A stretch of 64,000 nucleotides of DNA from Lentzea aerocolonigenes (lineage in GTDB: Bacteria > Actinomycetota > Actinomycetes > Mycobacteriales > Pseudonocardiaceae), in contig NZ_BBOJ01000003.1 of assembly GCF_000974445.1 (NCBI RefSeq), forward strand, positions 248,001 to 312,000. Reading direction: 5' to 3'. Shown here piece after piece: positions 1 through 8,607 of this stretch (the first letter of the stretch is position 1; every line of letters starts with the position of its first letter). The translations under genes were made by a program, and so were the position numbers. The notes under the pieces are model-generated. The model saw nothing but the letters and a program-made list of their open reading frames with translations, was not told the origin of the DNA and did no database searches.

Positions 1-1
1 C

Positions 2-172
2 AGCAACTACCGCATCCGCACTCCCGCGGCGAACGGCAGCGAGAGCCGCGTCCAGGGCGTGTACGGGGTGCTCAGCATGACACTGCGACCCGACGGCTAC
101 GACTGGCGGTTCGTCGCCGAGCCCGGTGCGCAGGCAGCGGATTCCGGCTCAGGGAGGTGTTCCGCGAGATGA
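2..172 (+). CDS. C-terminal end of a metallophosphoesterase paralogue (5' truncated by window edge)
   Basis: Reading frame 2 is open from the first bases and stops at TGA 170-172. Its 56 visible residues (SNYRIRTPAANG... YGVLSMTLRPDGYDWRFVAEPG... DSGSGRC) align by eye with the end of the metallophosphoesterase at 624-2486 (FGALKLTLLPTGYNWEFLADPATPFTDSGSASC). This is therefore most likely the last part of a tandem paralogue: a secreted calcineurin-like phosphoesterase. Its stop overlaps the next start codon as ATGA, so the three genes at the left edge form one translationally coupled operon. The catalytic domain lies outside the window. Confidence 0.75.
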   Translation, partial: SNYRIRTPAANGSESRVQGVYGVLSMTLRPDGYDWRFVAEPGAQAADSGSGRCSAR

Positions 173-627
173 CAAGGACCAAGATCGCGGTCGCGGTGCT
201 CACGATCCTGTGCTGCGCCGCCGTCGCCACGGCATCGCGGCCGGCAGGGCAGACCCCCGCGGCCGCGCAGACCATCACGGCCGGTGAGGATCCCGCGGTG
301 CAGCGGTGGTTCCTGAACCGGGAGGCCATGCAGATCGAGCTCAACAACGCGCTCCAGGCCGCCCGCGGCATCACCGGGCCGTCCCGGCAGGCCACGGCGA
401 TCTGCACCCGGCTGACCGTCGTGTCCCGGAAGCTGCAGACCTACGAGCGCGTCCCGGTGGCGAGTCTCGACGGTCCGGTGAACGCGGGCATCGAGGAGTT
501 CCAGCGGGCGGGGCGGGCGTGCCTCACCGGTGACCACGCCACCATGCGGCGCCTCATCGACGAGGGCACCACCGCACGCGCCGAGGCACAGCACCACATC
601 GACGAGCTGTTGCACGGGGAGGAATGA
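169..627 (+). CDS. small secreted protein of unknown function
   Basis: A 152-residue protein if started at ATG 169, which overlaps the upstream stop (ATGA). A GTG at 157 is an alternative, but it follows the GGGAGG too closely. Residues 1-25 form a signal peptide (MTRTK, a hydrophobic AVAVLTILCCAAVATA stretch, then ASRPAG). The mature part is polar and predicted helical, with no motif I recognise. It has one Cys pair (ATAICTRL and RACLTGD). It sits between two paralogous secreted phosphoesterases and overlaps the downstream one by 4 bases, so it is made in step with them and may be an accessory or stabilising partner. That role is inference from position only. Confidence 0.7.
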   Translation: MTRTKIAVAVLTILCCAAVATASRPAGQTPAAAQTITAGEDPAVQRWFLNREAMQIELNNALQAARGITGPSRQATAICTRLTVVSRKLQTYERVPVASLDGPVNAGIEEFQRAGRACLTGDHATMRRLIDEGTTARAEAQHHIDELLHGEE

Positions 628-2486
628 TGAAACGGCCACTTCCCCTGCTCGCCACGACGGCGCTGGGACTCGCCCTGCTCACGGCCCCTGTCCACGCGGC
701 GACCCTGACGATCACCGCCTCCGCCGACGCGCACGTGCAGGCCGACCAGCCGGGCACCAACTACGGCACCGCGACCGGGTTGCGCGTCGACGGGTCACCG
801 GTGTCCACCGCCTACCTCAGGTTCGACGTCACGAACCTGAGCGCGCCGCCGTTCAACGTGAAGCTGCGCGTGTTCGTGAACACCAGTGGCACCACCGGTG
901 TCACGTTGTCCGCTGTGGACGGTGCGTGGACCGAGAACGGCGTCACCTACGCGAACGCACCCGCCGTCGGCGCCTCGCTGGGCTCGTCCGGTGCGCTCAC
1001 CGCGGGCACGTGGGTGTCCTACGACGTGACGACACGGGTGAGTGCCAACGGTTCGTACTCGTTCGCGCTGACCACGACGGCCACCTCGTCCCGCACGTTC
1101 GACAGCCGCGAGGGCACCAACCCTCCGCAGCTCGTGGTGGAGGAGACCGCTCCCCCACCGGCACCGGGACCGGCGGACTCGTACGTGCAGTCCGACCAGC
1201 CCACGACGAACTTCGGCACCGCGGCCGGCCTGAAGGTCGACGGGTCACCGGCCACCAGCGCCTACCTGAGGTTCGACGTCACGGGCCTGAGCGAACCGCC
1301 GTTCAAGGCCACGCTGCGGGTGTTCAACCGCACCTCCGGCACCACCGGGCTCGACCTGTACTTCGTGCCCGACAACAACTGGTACGAGAACGCGATCACC
1401 TACGCGAACGCACCGCCGACGGGCAACTGGCTCGCGTCCTCCGGCTCGCTCGCGGCGAACGCCTGGGTGTCCTTCGACGTCACGACAGCGGTGCGCGGCA
1501 ACGGAAAGTTCTCGTTCGCCGTCACGACGACGAGCACGTCCTCGCGGACGATCGACAGCCGGGAGGGCGAGAACCCTCCGGAGCTGGTGTTCGAGGACGC
1601 GCCCCCGCCCGTCCCGCCGGGCACGCCGGTCGTGATCGCCGCCGGTGACGCCGCCTGCGCTCCTGACGATCCCAACTACAACGGCGGCATCGGCACCTCG
1701 ACCAAGTGCCGCATGAAGTTCGTGTCGGACCTGGCCGTCGCCGCGTCGCCCACGTCGGTGTTCATGCTCGGCGACGCCCAGTACAACGGCGGCCAGCTCG
1801 CCAACTTCCAGGCGAGCTACGACCCGACGTGGGGCAGGCTCAAGTCCATCACCCGGCCCGTCATCGGCAACCACGAGTACGGCACCAGCGGCGCGGGCGG
1901 GTACTTCACCTACTTCGGCAACGCCGCGACACCACGGCAACCGGGCTGCGTGAAGAACTGCGAAGGCTGGTACAGCTTCGACATCGGCACGTGGCACGTC
2001 GTCGTGCTGAACTCCGAGTGCGCGACCATCAGCGGTGGCACCGGATGTGCGGTCGGATCGCCCCAGCAGCAGTGGCTCGCCGCGGATCTCGCGGCGCACC
2101 CCGCCACCTGCACCGCGGCGCTCCTGCACCGGCCCCGGTGGAGCTCGAACAGCTTCGGTTACGCCGACACCGCACCGCTCGTCGACACGATGTACGCGGC
2201 AGGCGTGGATCTCATGCTCGCCGGGCACGCGCACAGCTACGAGCGGTTCGCGGGGCAGACCCCGTCCGGTGCGCTCGACACCGCCACCGGCATCCAGGAG
2301 TTCGTCGTGGGCACCGGTGGTTCGTTCTTCACCGGGTTCGCCTCCGCGGTGCCGAACAGCCTGGTGCGCAGGGCGAACGTCTTCGGCGCGCTGAAGCTGA
2401 CGTTGCTCCCCACCGGCTACAACTGGGAGTTCCTCGCCGATCCGGCCACTCCGTTCACCGACTCCGGGAGCGCCTCCTGCCACTGA
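624..2486 (+). CDS. secreted metallophosphoesterase with two CBM96/DNRLRE-type modules
   Basis: A 620-residue secreted protein with signal peptide (MMKRPLPLLATTALGLALLTAPVHA). ATG 624 overlaps the upstream stop; ATG 627 is equally possible. Two homologous beta modules follow at roughly 27-172 and 182-330, each with a YLRFDVT strand, a ...ENGVTYANAP segment and a final SREG.NPP element. This is the DNRLRE/CBM96 fold, which binds polysaccharide. The rest is a calcineurin-like phosphoesterase with metal-ligand blocks AAGDAAC, MLGDAQY, IGNHEYG, a histidine in LLHRPRW and AGHAHSYER. It probably hydrolyses extracellular phosphoesters while anchored to a glycan. The substrate is unknown. It ends 3 bases before the convergent PAP2 gene. 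Confidence 0.88.
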   Translation: MMKRPLPLLATTALGLALLTAPVHAATLTITASADAHVQADQPGTNYGTATGLRVDGSPVSTAYLRFDVTNLSAPPFNVKLRVFVNTSGTTGVTLSAVDGAWTENGVTYANAPAVGASLGSSGALTAGTWVSYDVTTRVSANGSYSFALTTTATSSRTFDSREGTNPPQLVVEETAPPPAPGPADSYVQSDQPTTNFGTAAGLKVDGSPATSAYLRFDVTGLSEPPFKATLRVFNRTSGTTGLDLYFVPDNNWYENAITYANAPPTGNWLASSGSLAANAWVSFDVTTAVRGNGKFSFAVTTTSTSSRTIDSREGENPPELVFEDAPPPVPPGTPVVIAAGDAACAPDDPNYNGGIGTSTKCRMKFVSDLAVAASPTSVFMLGDAQYNGGQLANFQASYDPTWGRLKSITRPVIGNHEYGTSGAGGYFTYFGNAATPRQPGCVKNCEGWYSFDIGTWHVVVLNSECATISGGTGCAVGSPQQQWLAADLAAHPATCTAALLHRPRWSSNSFGYADTAPLVDTMYAAGVDLMLAGHAHSYERFAGQTPSGALDTATGIQEFVVGTGGSFFTGFASAVPNSLVRRANVFGALKLTLLPTGYNWEFLADPATPFTDSGSASCH

Positions 2487-2489
2487 CCG

Positions 2490-3167
2490 TCAGCGAGATC
2501 GGAGCTCCTGGCGCCACGCGTCGAAAAGCGCGGTCGCCGCGACGACCCAGGCCGCCCCGAGCACGTACCCCGCCAGGACGTCGGACACGTAGTGCACGGA
2601 AAGGGCCACGCGAGACAAACCGATGCCCAGCACCACCAACGCCGCAACGGTCACCGCGACCCGGCGCCACCCGGCGCGCATCGCAGACCAGAACAGCAGC
2701 AACAGCGTCGTGTACGTGACCACGGCGGCCTGGGCGTGTCCGCTGGGGAAGCTCAGGCCGGTCGCCGTGGCCACGGGGTCGGCGACGGTCGGCCGTGCGC
2801 GCTGAACGATCGCCTTGACGAACGCGTTGAGCACGGCGCTGCCCGTCACGGTCACCGCGGCGAACACCGCCGTCCTCGGGCGGTGCCGGTACAGCAGCCA
2901 CACCACCACCAGCACGAACACCGGCAGGTACACGCGCACGGACCCGATCGTGCTCAACGTCTTCATCGCCGTGGCGAACGCCGGGTGTGTGACGGTGTAG
3001 CGGTGCAGGTCGTCGCGCGCACCGATGTCCATCGCCAGCAACGGCGTCCACCGGCTCAGCACCAGGAACGACAGCAGTCCGAACGGGACGGTCGCGATCG
3101 CCAGCGCCACCACCGTCAGCACGGACCTCAGTCCGAACCGGGCACCGGGCGACGCGGAGAACCTCAC
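2490..3167 (-). CDS. PAP2-family membrane phosphatase
   Basis: About 225 residues from a GTG at 3165-3167. The frame is open further upstream, but that stretch overlaps the histidine kinase gene and looks like shadow coding. Several membrane segments are visible (VLTVVALAIATVPFGLLSFLV, VYLPVFVLVVVWLLY, VAVTVAALVVLGIGLS). The acid phosphatase signature is present: KAIVQRARP (KxxxxxxRP), SFPSGHA (PSGH) and SRVALSVHYVSDVLAG (SRxxxxxHxxxD). Such enzymes dephosphorylate lipid or polyprenyl pyrophosphates on the outer membrane face. It is convergent with the metallophosphoesterase and follows the two-component genes on the same strand, 40 bases downstream. Confidence 0.85.
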   Translation of the reverse strand: MRFSASPGARFGLRSVLTVVALAIATVPFGLLSFLVLSRWTPLLAMDIGARDDLHRYTVTHPAFATAMKTLSTIGSVRVYLPVFVLVVVWLLYRHRPRTAVFAAVTVTGSAVLNAFVKAIVQRARPTVADPVATATGLSFPSGHAQAAVVTYTTLLLLFWSAMRAGWRRVAVTVAALVVLGIGLSRVALSVHYVSDVLAGYVLGAAWVVAATALFDAWRQELRSR

Positions 3168-3207
3168 CCCACGACGGTGCGCCCGGCCGATTAGAGGATC
3201 GTGAAGA

Positions 3208-4533
3208 TCAGGCCGGGTCGGCCGCCAGCGGGAGGCGGACGTGGAAGGACGCGCCCTCGGCCGAGTCGGCCAGCCACACCTCGCCACCGTGCCGCTCGGT
3301 CACCTCCCGCACGATCGCGAGGCCCAGGCCGACACCGCCCGCGTCGCGGTCGCGGGCCCGCTGGGAGCGGAAGAACCGTTCGAACACCTTGCTCCGGTCC
3401 GCGTCCGGGATGCCGGGCCCGTCGTCGGCGACGACCAGTTCCGCGCACCGCTCCTGGGCCGACAGCCCGACCGTGATGCGGTGCCGGGCGTGGTGCTCGG
3501 CGTTGTCCAGCAGGTTGCGCACCACCCGGCTCAGCTCACCCGCCCGGCCGCGCAGCCTGGCCGCGGAGAACGGGGACAGCTCGACGTCGACGGCACCGCG
3601 GGCGCGGACGACGTCGACCTCGGTCAGCACCACCTCGTCCAGGTCGACCCACTCCACCGGCTCGGTGGCCCCGTCCGCCAGTGCCAGCGCGATCAGCTCG
3701 TCGGTCAGGTCGCCCAGCCGGACCGTCTCGCGGTGCAGGTCGCTCGCGACGCGCACCCAGTCCGTGCGGGACGGGTGCGCCAGCCCGACCTCGAGCCGGG
3801 TGCGCAGGCTCGTCAGCGGGCTGCGCAGCTCGTGCGCGGCGTCGGCGGCGAACCGGCGCTGTCGTTCGTGCACCTCTTCGAGCCGGGACAGCATCTCGTT
3901 CATGGTGCGGGCGAGCCGGCCGACCTCGTCGTCGGACGGCGGTTCCGGCACCCGGCGGTCGAGCTGGCTCGCGGTGATCTCGGTGACCCGCTCCCGGATC
4001 GCCTCCACCGGGCGCAACGCGCGTCCCACCACCAGCCACGCCGTGCCGCCGACCGCGATCAGCAGGACGGGCACGATGATCGCCAGCGCCGTCGTGGCCG
4101 CCTCGACTCCCTCGTCGGCGTGTTCCAGCGACGCGGCCGCGTAGATCGCGACGGGCTGGCCGCGCAATGTCGCCGGCACGCCCGCGACGGCGTGGTGCTC
4201 CCCGTCCGGCAACCGCGAAGTTCCTGTGACAGCACCGTTTTCCGGCCACAGCGCGAGCAGCCGGGTGTGTGCCACGTCGGTGCCGGCGGCGAGCACGGTG
4301 CCGTCGCGGCCGACCACCTGGACCAGCGGGGGCAGCACCGCGGGGACGTCGTCGGCGATCAGCGAGGCGAACGTCCCGGCCTCGCGGCTCGCCTCCTCCT
4401 CGGCCCTGCCGGTGAGCTGGTCGCGGACCAGCGTCAACGCCGCCGCACCGCCCGCGACCAGGCCCAGTCCCACGACCAGCACCGCGAGCGCGGTCAGCCG
4501 GACGCGCACACCGGCGGAGCGCCTACCCGCCAT
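3208..4533 (-). CDS. sensor histidine kinase, HAMP/HisKA/HATPase
   Basis: A 441-residue classical membrane sensor kinase. TM1 is about residues 11-33, followed by an extracytoplasmic sensor of about 110 residues and TM2 at 148-170. HAMP spans about 171-222. The H-box is FAADAAHELRSPLTSLR with His234. N-box NLLDNAEHH, G1 DDGPGIP and G2 GVGLGLAI are intact, so it should autophosphorylate. Its start overlaps the upstream response regulator by 11 bases, so the two are made together. The sensed signal is not evident. The linked SARP-ABC fusion, exporter operon and RND operon suggest envelope stress or export control. Confidence 0.93.
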   Translation of the reverse strand: MAGRRSAGVRVRLTALAVLVVGLGLVAGGAAALTLVRDQLTGRAEEEASREAGTFASLIADDVPAVLPPLVQVVGRDGTVLAAGTDVAHTRLLALWPENGAVTGTSRLPDGEHHAVAGVPATLRGQPVAIYAAASLEHADEGVEAATTALAIIVPVLLIAVGGTAWLVVGRALRPVEAIRERVTEITASQLDRRVPEPPSDDEVGRLARTMNEMLSRLEEVHERQRRFAADAAHELRSPLTSLRTRLEVGLAHPSRTDWVRVASDLHRETVRLGDLTDELIALALADGATEPVEWVDLDEVVLTEVDVVRARGAVDVELSPFSAARLRGRAGELSRVVRNLLDNAEHHARHRITVGLSAQERCAELVVADDGPGIPDADRSKVFERFFRSQRARDRDAGGVGLGLAIVREVTERHGGEVWLADSAEGASFHVRLPLAADPA

Positions 4534-5212
4534 CGGGCGCCAGCCGGTAGCCGGTCCCCCGCACGGTCTCGACGGCGTGCCTGCCGAACGGCAGGTCGAT
4601 CTTGCGCCGCAGGTATGCGACGTAGACCTCCAGCACGTTCGAGTGGACCGGGATGGCCGAGTCCCACACCTCGTCCAGCACGAACCGCTTCGACACCACC
4701 TGACCCGGCCGCGACATGAGCAGCTCCAGCAACGCGAACTCGCGCGGCGTCAGCTCGATCACCGACTCGCCGCGACGGCACCGCCGGGCGACTCGATCGA
4801 GGGCGAGGTCCCCGGCGGTCAGCACGTCGGCCAGCTGCATGCCGGACCGCCTGAGCAGGGCGTGCAGCCGAGCCAGCAGAACGCGGTAGGAGAACGGTTT
4901 GGTGAGGAAGTCGTCCGCGCCGATGCGCAACGCGCGCAGCTGGTCCAGCTCGCCGTTGCGGGCGGTCAGCACGAGCACGGGCACCCTGATCCCCGCACGG
5001 CGCAGCTGCGCGCACAGGTCGAGACCGGGCAGGCTCGGCAGCATCAGGTCGAGCACGATCGCGTCGAACGGGCGGGTGAGCCCGGCGTCGAGGCCCAGCA
5101 GACCGTCGTTCGCGGTCTCCACCTCGAACCCGTCCTGGCGCAGGCCTTGGGCGAGCGCGTCGGCGAACGACGCCTCGTCCTCGATCACCAGCACCCGTCC
5201 GGTTCTGGTCAC
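4523..5212 (-). CDS. OmpR/PhoB-family response regulator
   Basis: A 229-residue regulator. The receiver domain has acidic pair EDE (11-13), phospho-acceptor Asp55 in AIVLDLMLPS, a Thr switch in LVLTARNG and Lys in DFLTKPFS. A winged-helix DNA-binding domain fills about 125-225 (LTPREFALLELLM ... VEVYVAYLRRKID-type recognition segment, ending VRGTGYRLA). Its start overlaps the end of the SARP-ABC fusion gene (ATGA, 5209-5212), and its end overlaps the kinase gene. The three form one operon read right to left. OmpR-type regulators bind direct repeats about 11 bp apart; such an array lies before the RND operon at 15898-15948. Confidence 0.93.
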   Translation of the reverse strand: MTRTGRVLVIEDEASFADALAQGLRQDGFEVETANDGLLGLDAGLTRPFDAIVLDLMLPSLPGLDLCAQLRRAGIRVPVLVLTARNGELDQLRALRIGADDFLTKPFSYRVLLARLHALLRRSGMQLADVLTAGDLALDRVARRCRRGESVIELTPREFALLELLMSRPGQVVSKRFVLDEVWDSAIPVHSNVLEVYVAYLRRKIDLPFGRHAVETVRGTGYRLAPDGG

Positions 5213-6699
5213 GTCATCACCTGGCTGGACACGAGTCTGCCTCGCTCCAGTATCAGCACTCCGGTGCAGATCCGCTCGACCTCGGGCGCCGCGTGCGTCG
5301 CCAGCAGCACCGTGAGACCACGCGCCTCAGCGATCGTGCGGACGAGGGTCAGCACATCGCGCTGGCCGGACGGATCCAGCCCGATCGTCGGTTCGTCGAG
5401 CAGCACCACGGCCGGGTCGTTCACCAGCGCGCGAGCGAGACCGAGCCGTTGCCGCATGCCGCGGCTGTACGTGGCGATGCGCGCGCCGCCGCAGTCGCCG
5501 AGCCCGACCTGGGCGAGCAGCCTGGCCGCGCGGTCCCGTGCCTCACCGCGGGAGAGGCCGAAGAGGCGTCCGTGGTAGGCCAGGAACTCCAGTCCTGTCT
5601 GGTGGCCGGGACAGCCCGCGTTCTCCGGCAGCACGCCGACGACCCTGCGGACATCGCCCTGCCGCGTACCGATGACGCCCGCGACGCGGAACTCGCCGCG
5701 GGTCGGAACGACCACAGTGGACAGCATGCGCAGGGTCGTGGTCTTGCCCGCGCCGTTCGGGCCGAGCAGGCCGAGCACCTCGCCCTTGCGCGCGGTGAAG
5801 CTGAGGCCGTTCACCGCCCAGGTGGTGCCGTAGCACTTCGAGAGGTCGCGCACGTCCACGACGACGTCTTCCGAGAACGGTTCGGTGCGCACGAACGACC
5901 AGATCTCGTGCGGCAGCTGGGTTCTCGACGGCGAACGGACCAGCGGCGCGTCGAGTGCCGGGTCGGCGCAGAGGATGGCGCGTTGCAGGTCGCTCAGTCT
6001 CGACTCGGGTTCGAGCGCCTGCTCGTCGGCGAGCCGGACACGGGCGGCACGGTAGGCGTCGAGCGCGTCGGTCACCCGGCCGCACCGGTACAGCGCGAGC
6101 ATCAGCAGTGCCTGGAGGCGTTGCCGGTACGGGTGCTCCGCGACGAGGTCGGTCAGTTCGTCCACCACGGACCCGTGCCTGCCGAGCCGCAGTTCGGCGT
6201 CGAGGCACTCCTCCAGCGCGGCCAGCCGTGCCTCTTCCAGTCCGTGGCACAGCACGGCGGCGGCGTCGGGAGTCGTCACGTCCGCCAGCGGTGGACCGTG
6301 CCACATCGACAGCGCGTGGCGCAGCAGCGACGCCTTCACGGTGTCGTCGGTCTCCTCCCGCGCACCCCTGACCACGGCGCGGAACCGGTGCACGTCGATC
6401 GACAGCGGGTTGACCTTGAGCATGTACGCCGATCCGCGCGTGACGATGTCCGCGTCGCACCGACCGGCTCCCGCGTCCGCGATCGCCCGGCGCAGTCGTG
6501 ACACGCTGACGTGGATGGCGTGGTGGGCGGTGCGCGGTGGGCGGGCCGGCCACGTCAGGTCGACGAGCCGGTCGACGGACACGAGCTGGTTCGCGTGCAG
6601 GGCGAGAACCGCGAACGTGAATCGTTGTTTACGCGGGCCGAGATCGAGTTGTGACTTTTGTTCCCAGGCCTCCACGGCGCCCAGCAGCTGAAACTCCAC
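5209..6699 (-). CDS. fusion protein: SARP-type regulator (wHTH-BTAD) joined to an ABC transporter ATPase
   Basis: A 496-residue protein starting at GTG 6697-6699, set by a strong AAGGGGG Shine-Dalgarno. Residues 1-95 form an OmpR-like winged helix of AfsR/SARP type (VEFQLLGAVEAW..., IHVSVSRLRRAI). About 100-245 is a BTAD domain (WHGPPLADV, EECLDAELRLGRH, LYRCGRVTDALDAYRAAR). About 270-496 is a complete DrrA-like ABC ATPase: Walker A GPNGAGKTT at 313-321, signature YSRGMRQ near 411-417, Walker B VVLLDEP near 431-437, H-loop His469. The ATPase closely resembles the stand-alone ATPase encoded divergently at 6908. A transcription factor covalently joined to a transporter ATPase suggests direct coupling of export state to gene expression. 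It could instead serve as an ordinary second ATPase subunit. Confidence 0.88.
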   Translation of the reverse strand: MEFQLLGAVEAWEQKSQLDLGPRKQRFTFAVLALHANQLVSVDRLVDLTWPARPPRTAHHAIHVSVSRLRRAIADAGAGRCDADIVTRGSAYMLKVNPLSIDVHRFRAVVRGAREETDDTVKASLLRHALSMWHGPPLADVTTPDAAAVLCHGLEEARLAALEECLDAELRLGRHGSVVDELTDLVAEHPYRQRLQALLMLALYRCGRVTDALDAYRAARVRLADEQALEPESRLSDLQRAILCADPALDAPLVRSPSRTQLPHEIWSFVRTEPFSEDVVVDVRDLSKCYGTTWAVNGLSFTARKGEVLGLLGPNGAGKTTTLRMLSTVVVPTRGEFRVAGVIGTRQGDVRRVVGVLPENAGCPGHQTGLEFLAYHGRLFGLSRGEARDRAARLLAQVGLGDCGGARIATYSRGMRQRLGLARALVNDPAVVLLDEPTIGLDPSGQRDVLTLVRTIAEARGLTVLLATHAAPEVERICTGVLILERGRLVSSQVMT

Positions 6700-6810
6700 G
6701 GCGTCACCCCCTTCCTGGCACCCCGTATTCGTAAATCGGTCGAACCGCACAATCCGTTTCGCACCAATAGCGTGAATCACAGCGCGTGAACACCTCATCG
6801 CTGCTGGTTG

Positions 6811-6826
6811 AGGGCCGTTCGGCCCT
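6811..6826. promoter_or_regulatory. perfect inverted repeat in the divergent SARP-ABC / exporter promoter region
   Basis: AGGGCCGTTCGGCCCT is a perfect palindrome with two 7-bp arms around TT. It lies in the 208-bp region between the divergent starts at 6699 and 6908. It could be an operator shared by both transcripts or a short hairpin in one leader. No promoter elements were convincing. Confidence 0.45.
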
Positions 6827-6907
6827 AATTCCACGCCGCGCTCTCATCGATCTCTAATCTCCATCGGCTCTCCTTGTGCGTACTTGGTCGAATGAGGAGG
6901 GGATGCC

Positions 6908-7840
6908 ATGCCGGGTGTGTCTCTCGAAGCCCGGGAGCTGTCGAAGTGGTTCGGTTCCCGCACGGCTGTCGACTCGGTGAGCTTCACCGCTCACGAGGGA
7001 GAGGTGATCGGTCTTCTCGGCCCCAACGGGGCGGGCAAGACCACGACGATCCGGATGCTCTCGACGGTCCTGCCGCCCACGGGTGGCGAGTTCTCCGTCG
7101 CGGGCGTGCCGTCGTCCCGGTCGGCGGACATCAGAGCGCGCATCGGCGTCCTGCCCGAGAGCGCCGGCTACCCGGTGCACCAGACGGGGCTCGAGTACCT
7201 GACCTACCACGGACGGCTCTTCGGGCTGTCCCGCGAGGAGGCGCGCCAGACCGCCGTGCGGTTGCTCGGCCAGGTGGGGCTGGCCGACCGCGCGCAGTCG
7301 CGGATCTCGACATACAGCCGCGGCATGCGGCAGCGCCTGGGGATCGCCAGGGCGTTGGTGAACAACCCGTCCGTCGTGTTCCTCGACGAACCGACGCTGG
7401 GACTGGATCCAGCGGGACAGCGGGAGATCCTCGCGCTGGTGCGGGCGATCGCGGAGGCGCGCGGCACGACCGTGGTGCTGTCCACGCACACGCTGCCCGA
7501 GGTCGAGCAGGTGTGTTCGTCGGTGCTGATCCTGGACAAGGGCAGGGTGCTGGTGTCCGGCAGCGTCGCGGAGGTGACGAGCACGGAGGCCGCGAGCCGC
7601 CAGTCCGGGCACCTGCGCGTCCCGCCGGACCAGGTCGCGCGGGCGTCGGAGGTGCTGCGGGGCGTGCCCGGCGTCTCGGTCGAGGTGGCGAAGGACGTGG
7701 TGACGGTGACGTCGTCGGACGGCCTGAACGAGGCGCTGTCGGCCGTGCTCGACGCGAGGATCACCGTGCTGTCGTTCGAGGTCGACGGCGTGCGGCTGAG
7801 CGACGCGTTCCTCGCGATGACGCGGGGAGGTGCGTCGTGA
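6908..7840 (+). CDS. ABC exporter ATP-binding protein (DrrA/CcmA-like)
   Basis: A 310-residue stand-alone ATPase with GAGGAGGGG Shine-Dalgarno just before ATG 6908. Walker A is GPNGAGKTT (38-46), the signature is YSRGMRQRLG, Walker B VVFLDEPTLGLDP and the H-loop LSTHTLPE. The C-terminal 70 residues form the extra domain usual in drug and lipid exporters of this type. It is strikingly similar to the ATPase half of the SARP fusion transcribed the other way (shared HQTGLE.L.YHGRLFGLSR block), so one probably arose from duplication of the other. It is coupled by GTGA overlap to the permease and powers the transporter encoded at 7837. Confidence 0.93.
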   Translation: MPGVSLEARELSKWFGSRTAVDSVSFTAHEGEVIGLLGPNGAGKTTTIRMLSTVLPPTGGEFSVAGVPSSRSADIRARIGVLPESAGYPVHQTGLEYLTYHGRLFGLSREEARQTAVRLLGQVGLADRAQSRISTYSRGMRQRLGIARALVNNPSVVFLDEPTLGLDPAGQREILALVRAIAEARGTTVVLSTHTLPEVEQVCSSVLILDKGRVLVSGSVAEVTSTEAASRQSGHLRVPPDQVARASEVLRGVPGVSVEVAKDVVTVTSSDGLNEALSAVLDARITVLSFEVDGVRLSDAFLAMTRGGAS

Positions 7841-8607
7841 GCGCGCGGGTCATCGCCGGCCAGGAGTGCCGCGACCTGTGGCTGAGCGGCCGCGGCCCGG
7901 TCCTCACGTTCGCCTACGCGGTGCTGCTGAGCGCGGTCACGTACCTGGCCGCGACCAACCAGGTCCTGAACTTCCTGGAACAGCGGGAGTCCGTGAACCT
8001 GGTGCTGCAGATCGCCGTCGCGGTCGGCGTGCTGCTGACGATGGTCGTCGCCGCGGACGCGATCAGCGGTGAACGCGAGCGCGGCACGTTCGAGAGCCTG
8101 CTGCTGGCGCCGGTGTCCCGCGGCTCGATCGTGCTGGGCAAGCTGGTGGCCGCGATGTCGTTGTGGGGTGCGGCTTTCGTGGTCGCACTGCCGTACCTGT
8201 GGGTGCTCGGCAAGGGCGTCGCCGTGGTGGGCCAGGCCGTGCTGCTCGGGCTGGTCGTCGGGACCGTGCTGGCGCTGTCGATGGCGGCGATCGGACTGCT
8301 GATCAGCGCTCGGTCCACCACCAACAAGGTGAGCCTCGCGGCGTCGCTGTTCCTGGTGCTGGCCCTGTTCGCACCGACGCAGCTGCCCGCGATGCCCACG
8401 TCCTCCGTGGGTGACGTGCTCGTGCGGATCAACCCGGTCACAGCCGGGTCGCACTACATCCAGCTCGTGCTGCTCAAGGGTCACGCGTGGACGCAGGACC
8501 TGTCGTACCTGATCTCGCCGGTGGTGGCCGTGGTGGTCACCGTCGTGGCGCTGGCCGTGGCGGGGCCGCGCATCGTCCGGCTCACGGGAGGGGTTGGTTC
8601 CGGATGA
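7837..8607 (+). CDS. ABC-2 type exporter permease
   Basis: A 256-residue polytopic membrane protein starting at GTG 7837 (GTGA overlap with the ATPase stop). About six hydrophobic segments are visible, among them VLLTMVVAADAISGERERGTFE, the ABC-2 permease hallmark in which ERERGT follows the second helix. Others are AAFVVALPYLWVL, LGLVVGTVLALSMAAIGLLIS and VVAVVVTVVALAVAG. It forms the translocation path with the ATPase at 6908. The substrate is unknown; family members move drugs, lipids or peptides. Confidence 0.9.
   Translation: MSARVIAGQECRDLWLSGRGPVLTFAYAVLLSAVTYLAATNQVLNFLEQRESVNLVLQIAVAVGVLLTMVVAADAISGERERGTFESLLLAPVSRGSIVLGKLVAAMSLWGAAFVVALPYLWVLGKGVAVVGQAVLLGLVVGTVLALSMAAIGLLISARSTTNKVSLAASLFLVLALFAPTQLPAMPTSSVGDVLVRINPVTAGSHYIQLVLLKGHAWTQDLSYLISPVVAVVVTVVALAVAGPRIVRLTGGVGSG

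Noticed and set aside
3168..3287. Longer N terminus for the PAP2 phosphatase starting at 3287
   Set aside because: The extension overlaps the kinase gene, has no membrane or conserved character and looks like shadow coding; GTG 3167 fits the family length.
3241..4719. Long plus-strand frame (about 490 codons) opposite the histidine kinase and regulator
   Set aside because: It is an antisense shadow caused by GC-rich third positions. The product is His/Arg/Gln-rich low complexity, while the minus-strand genes have complete family motifs.
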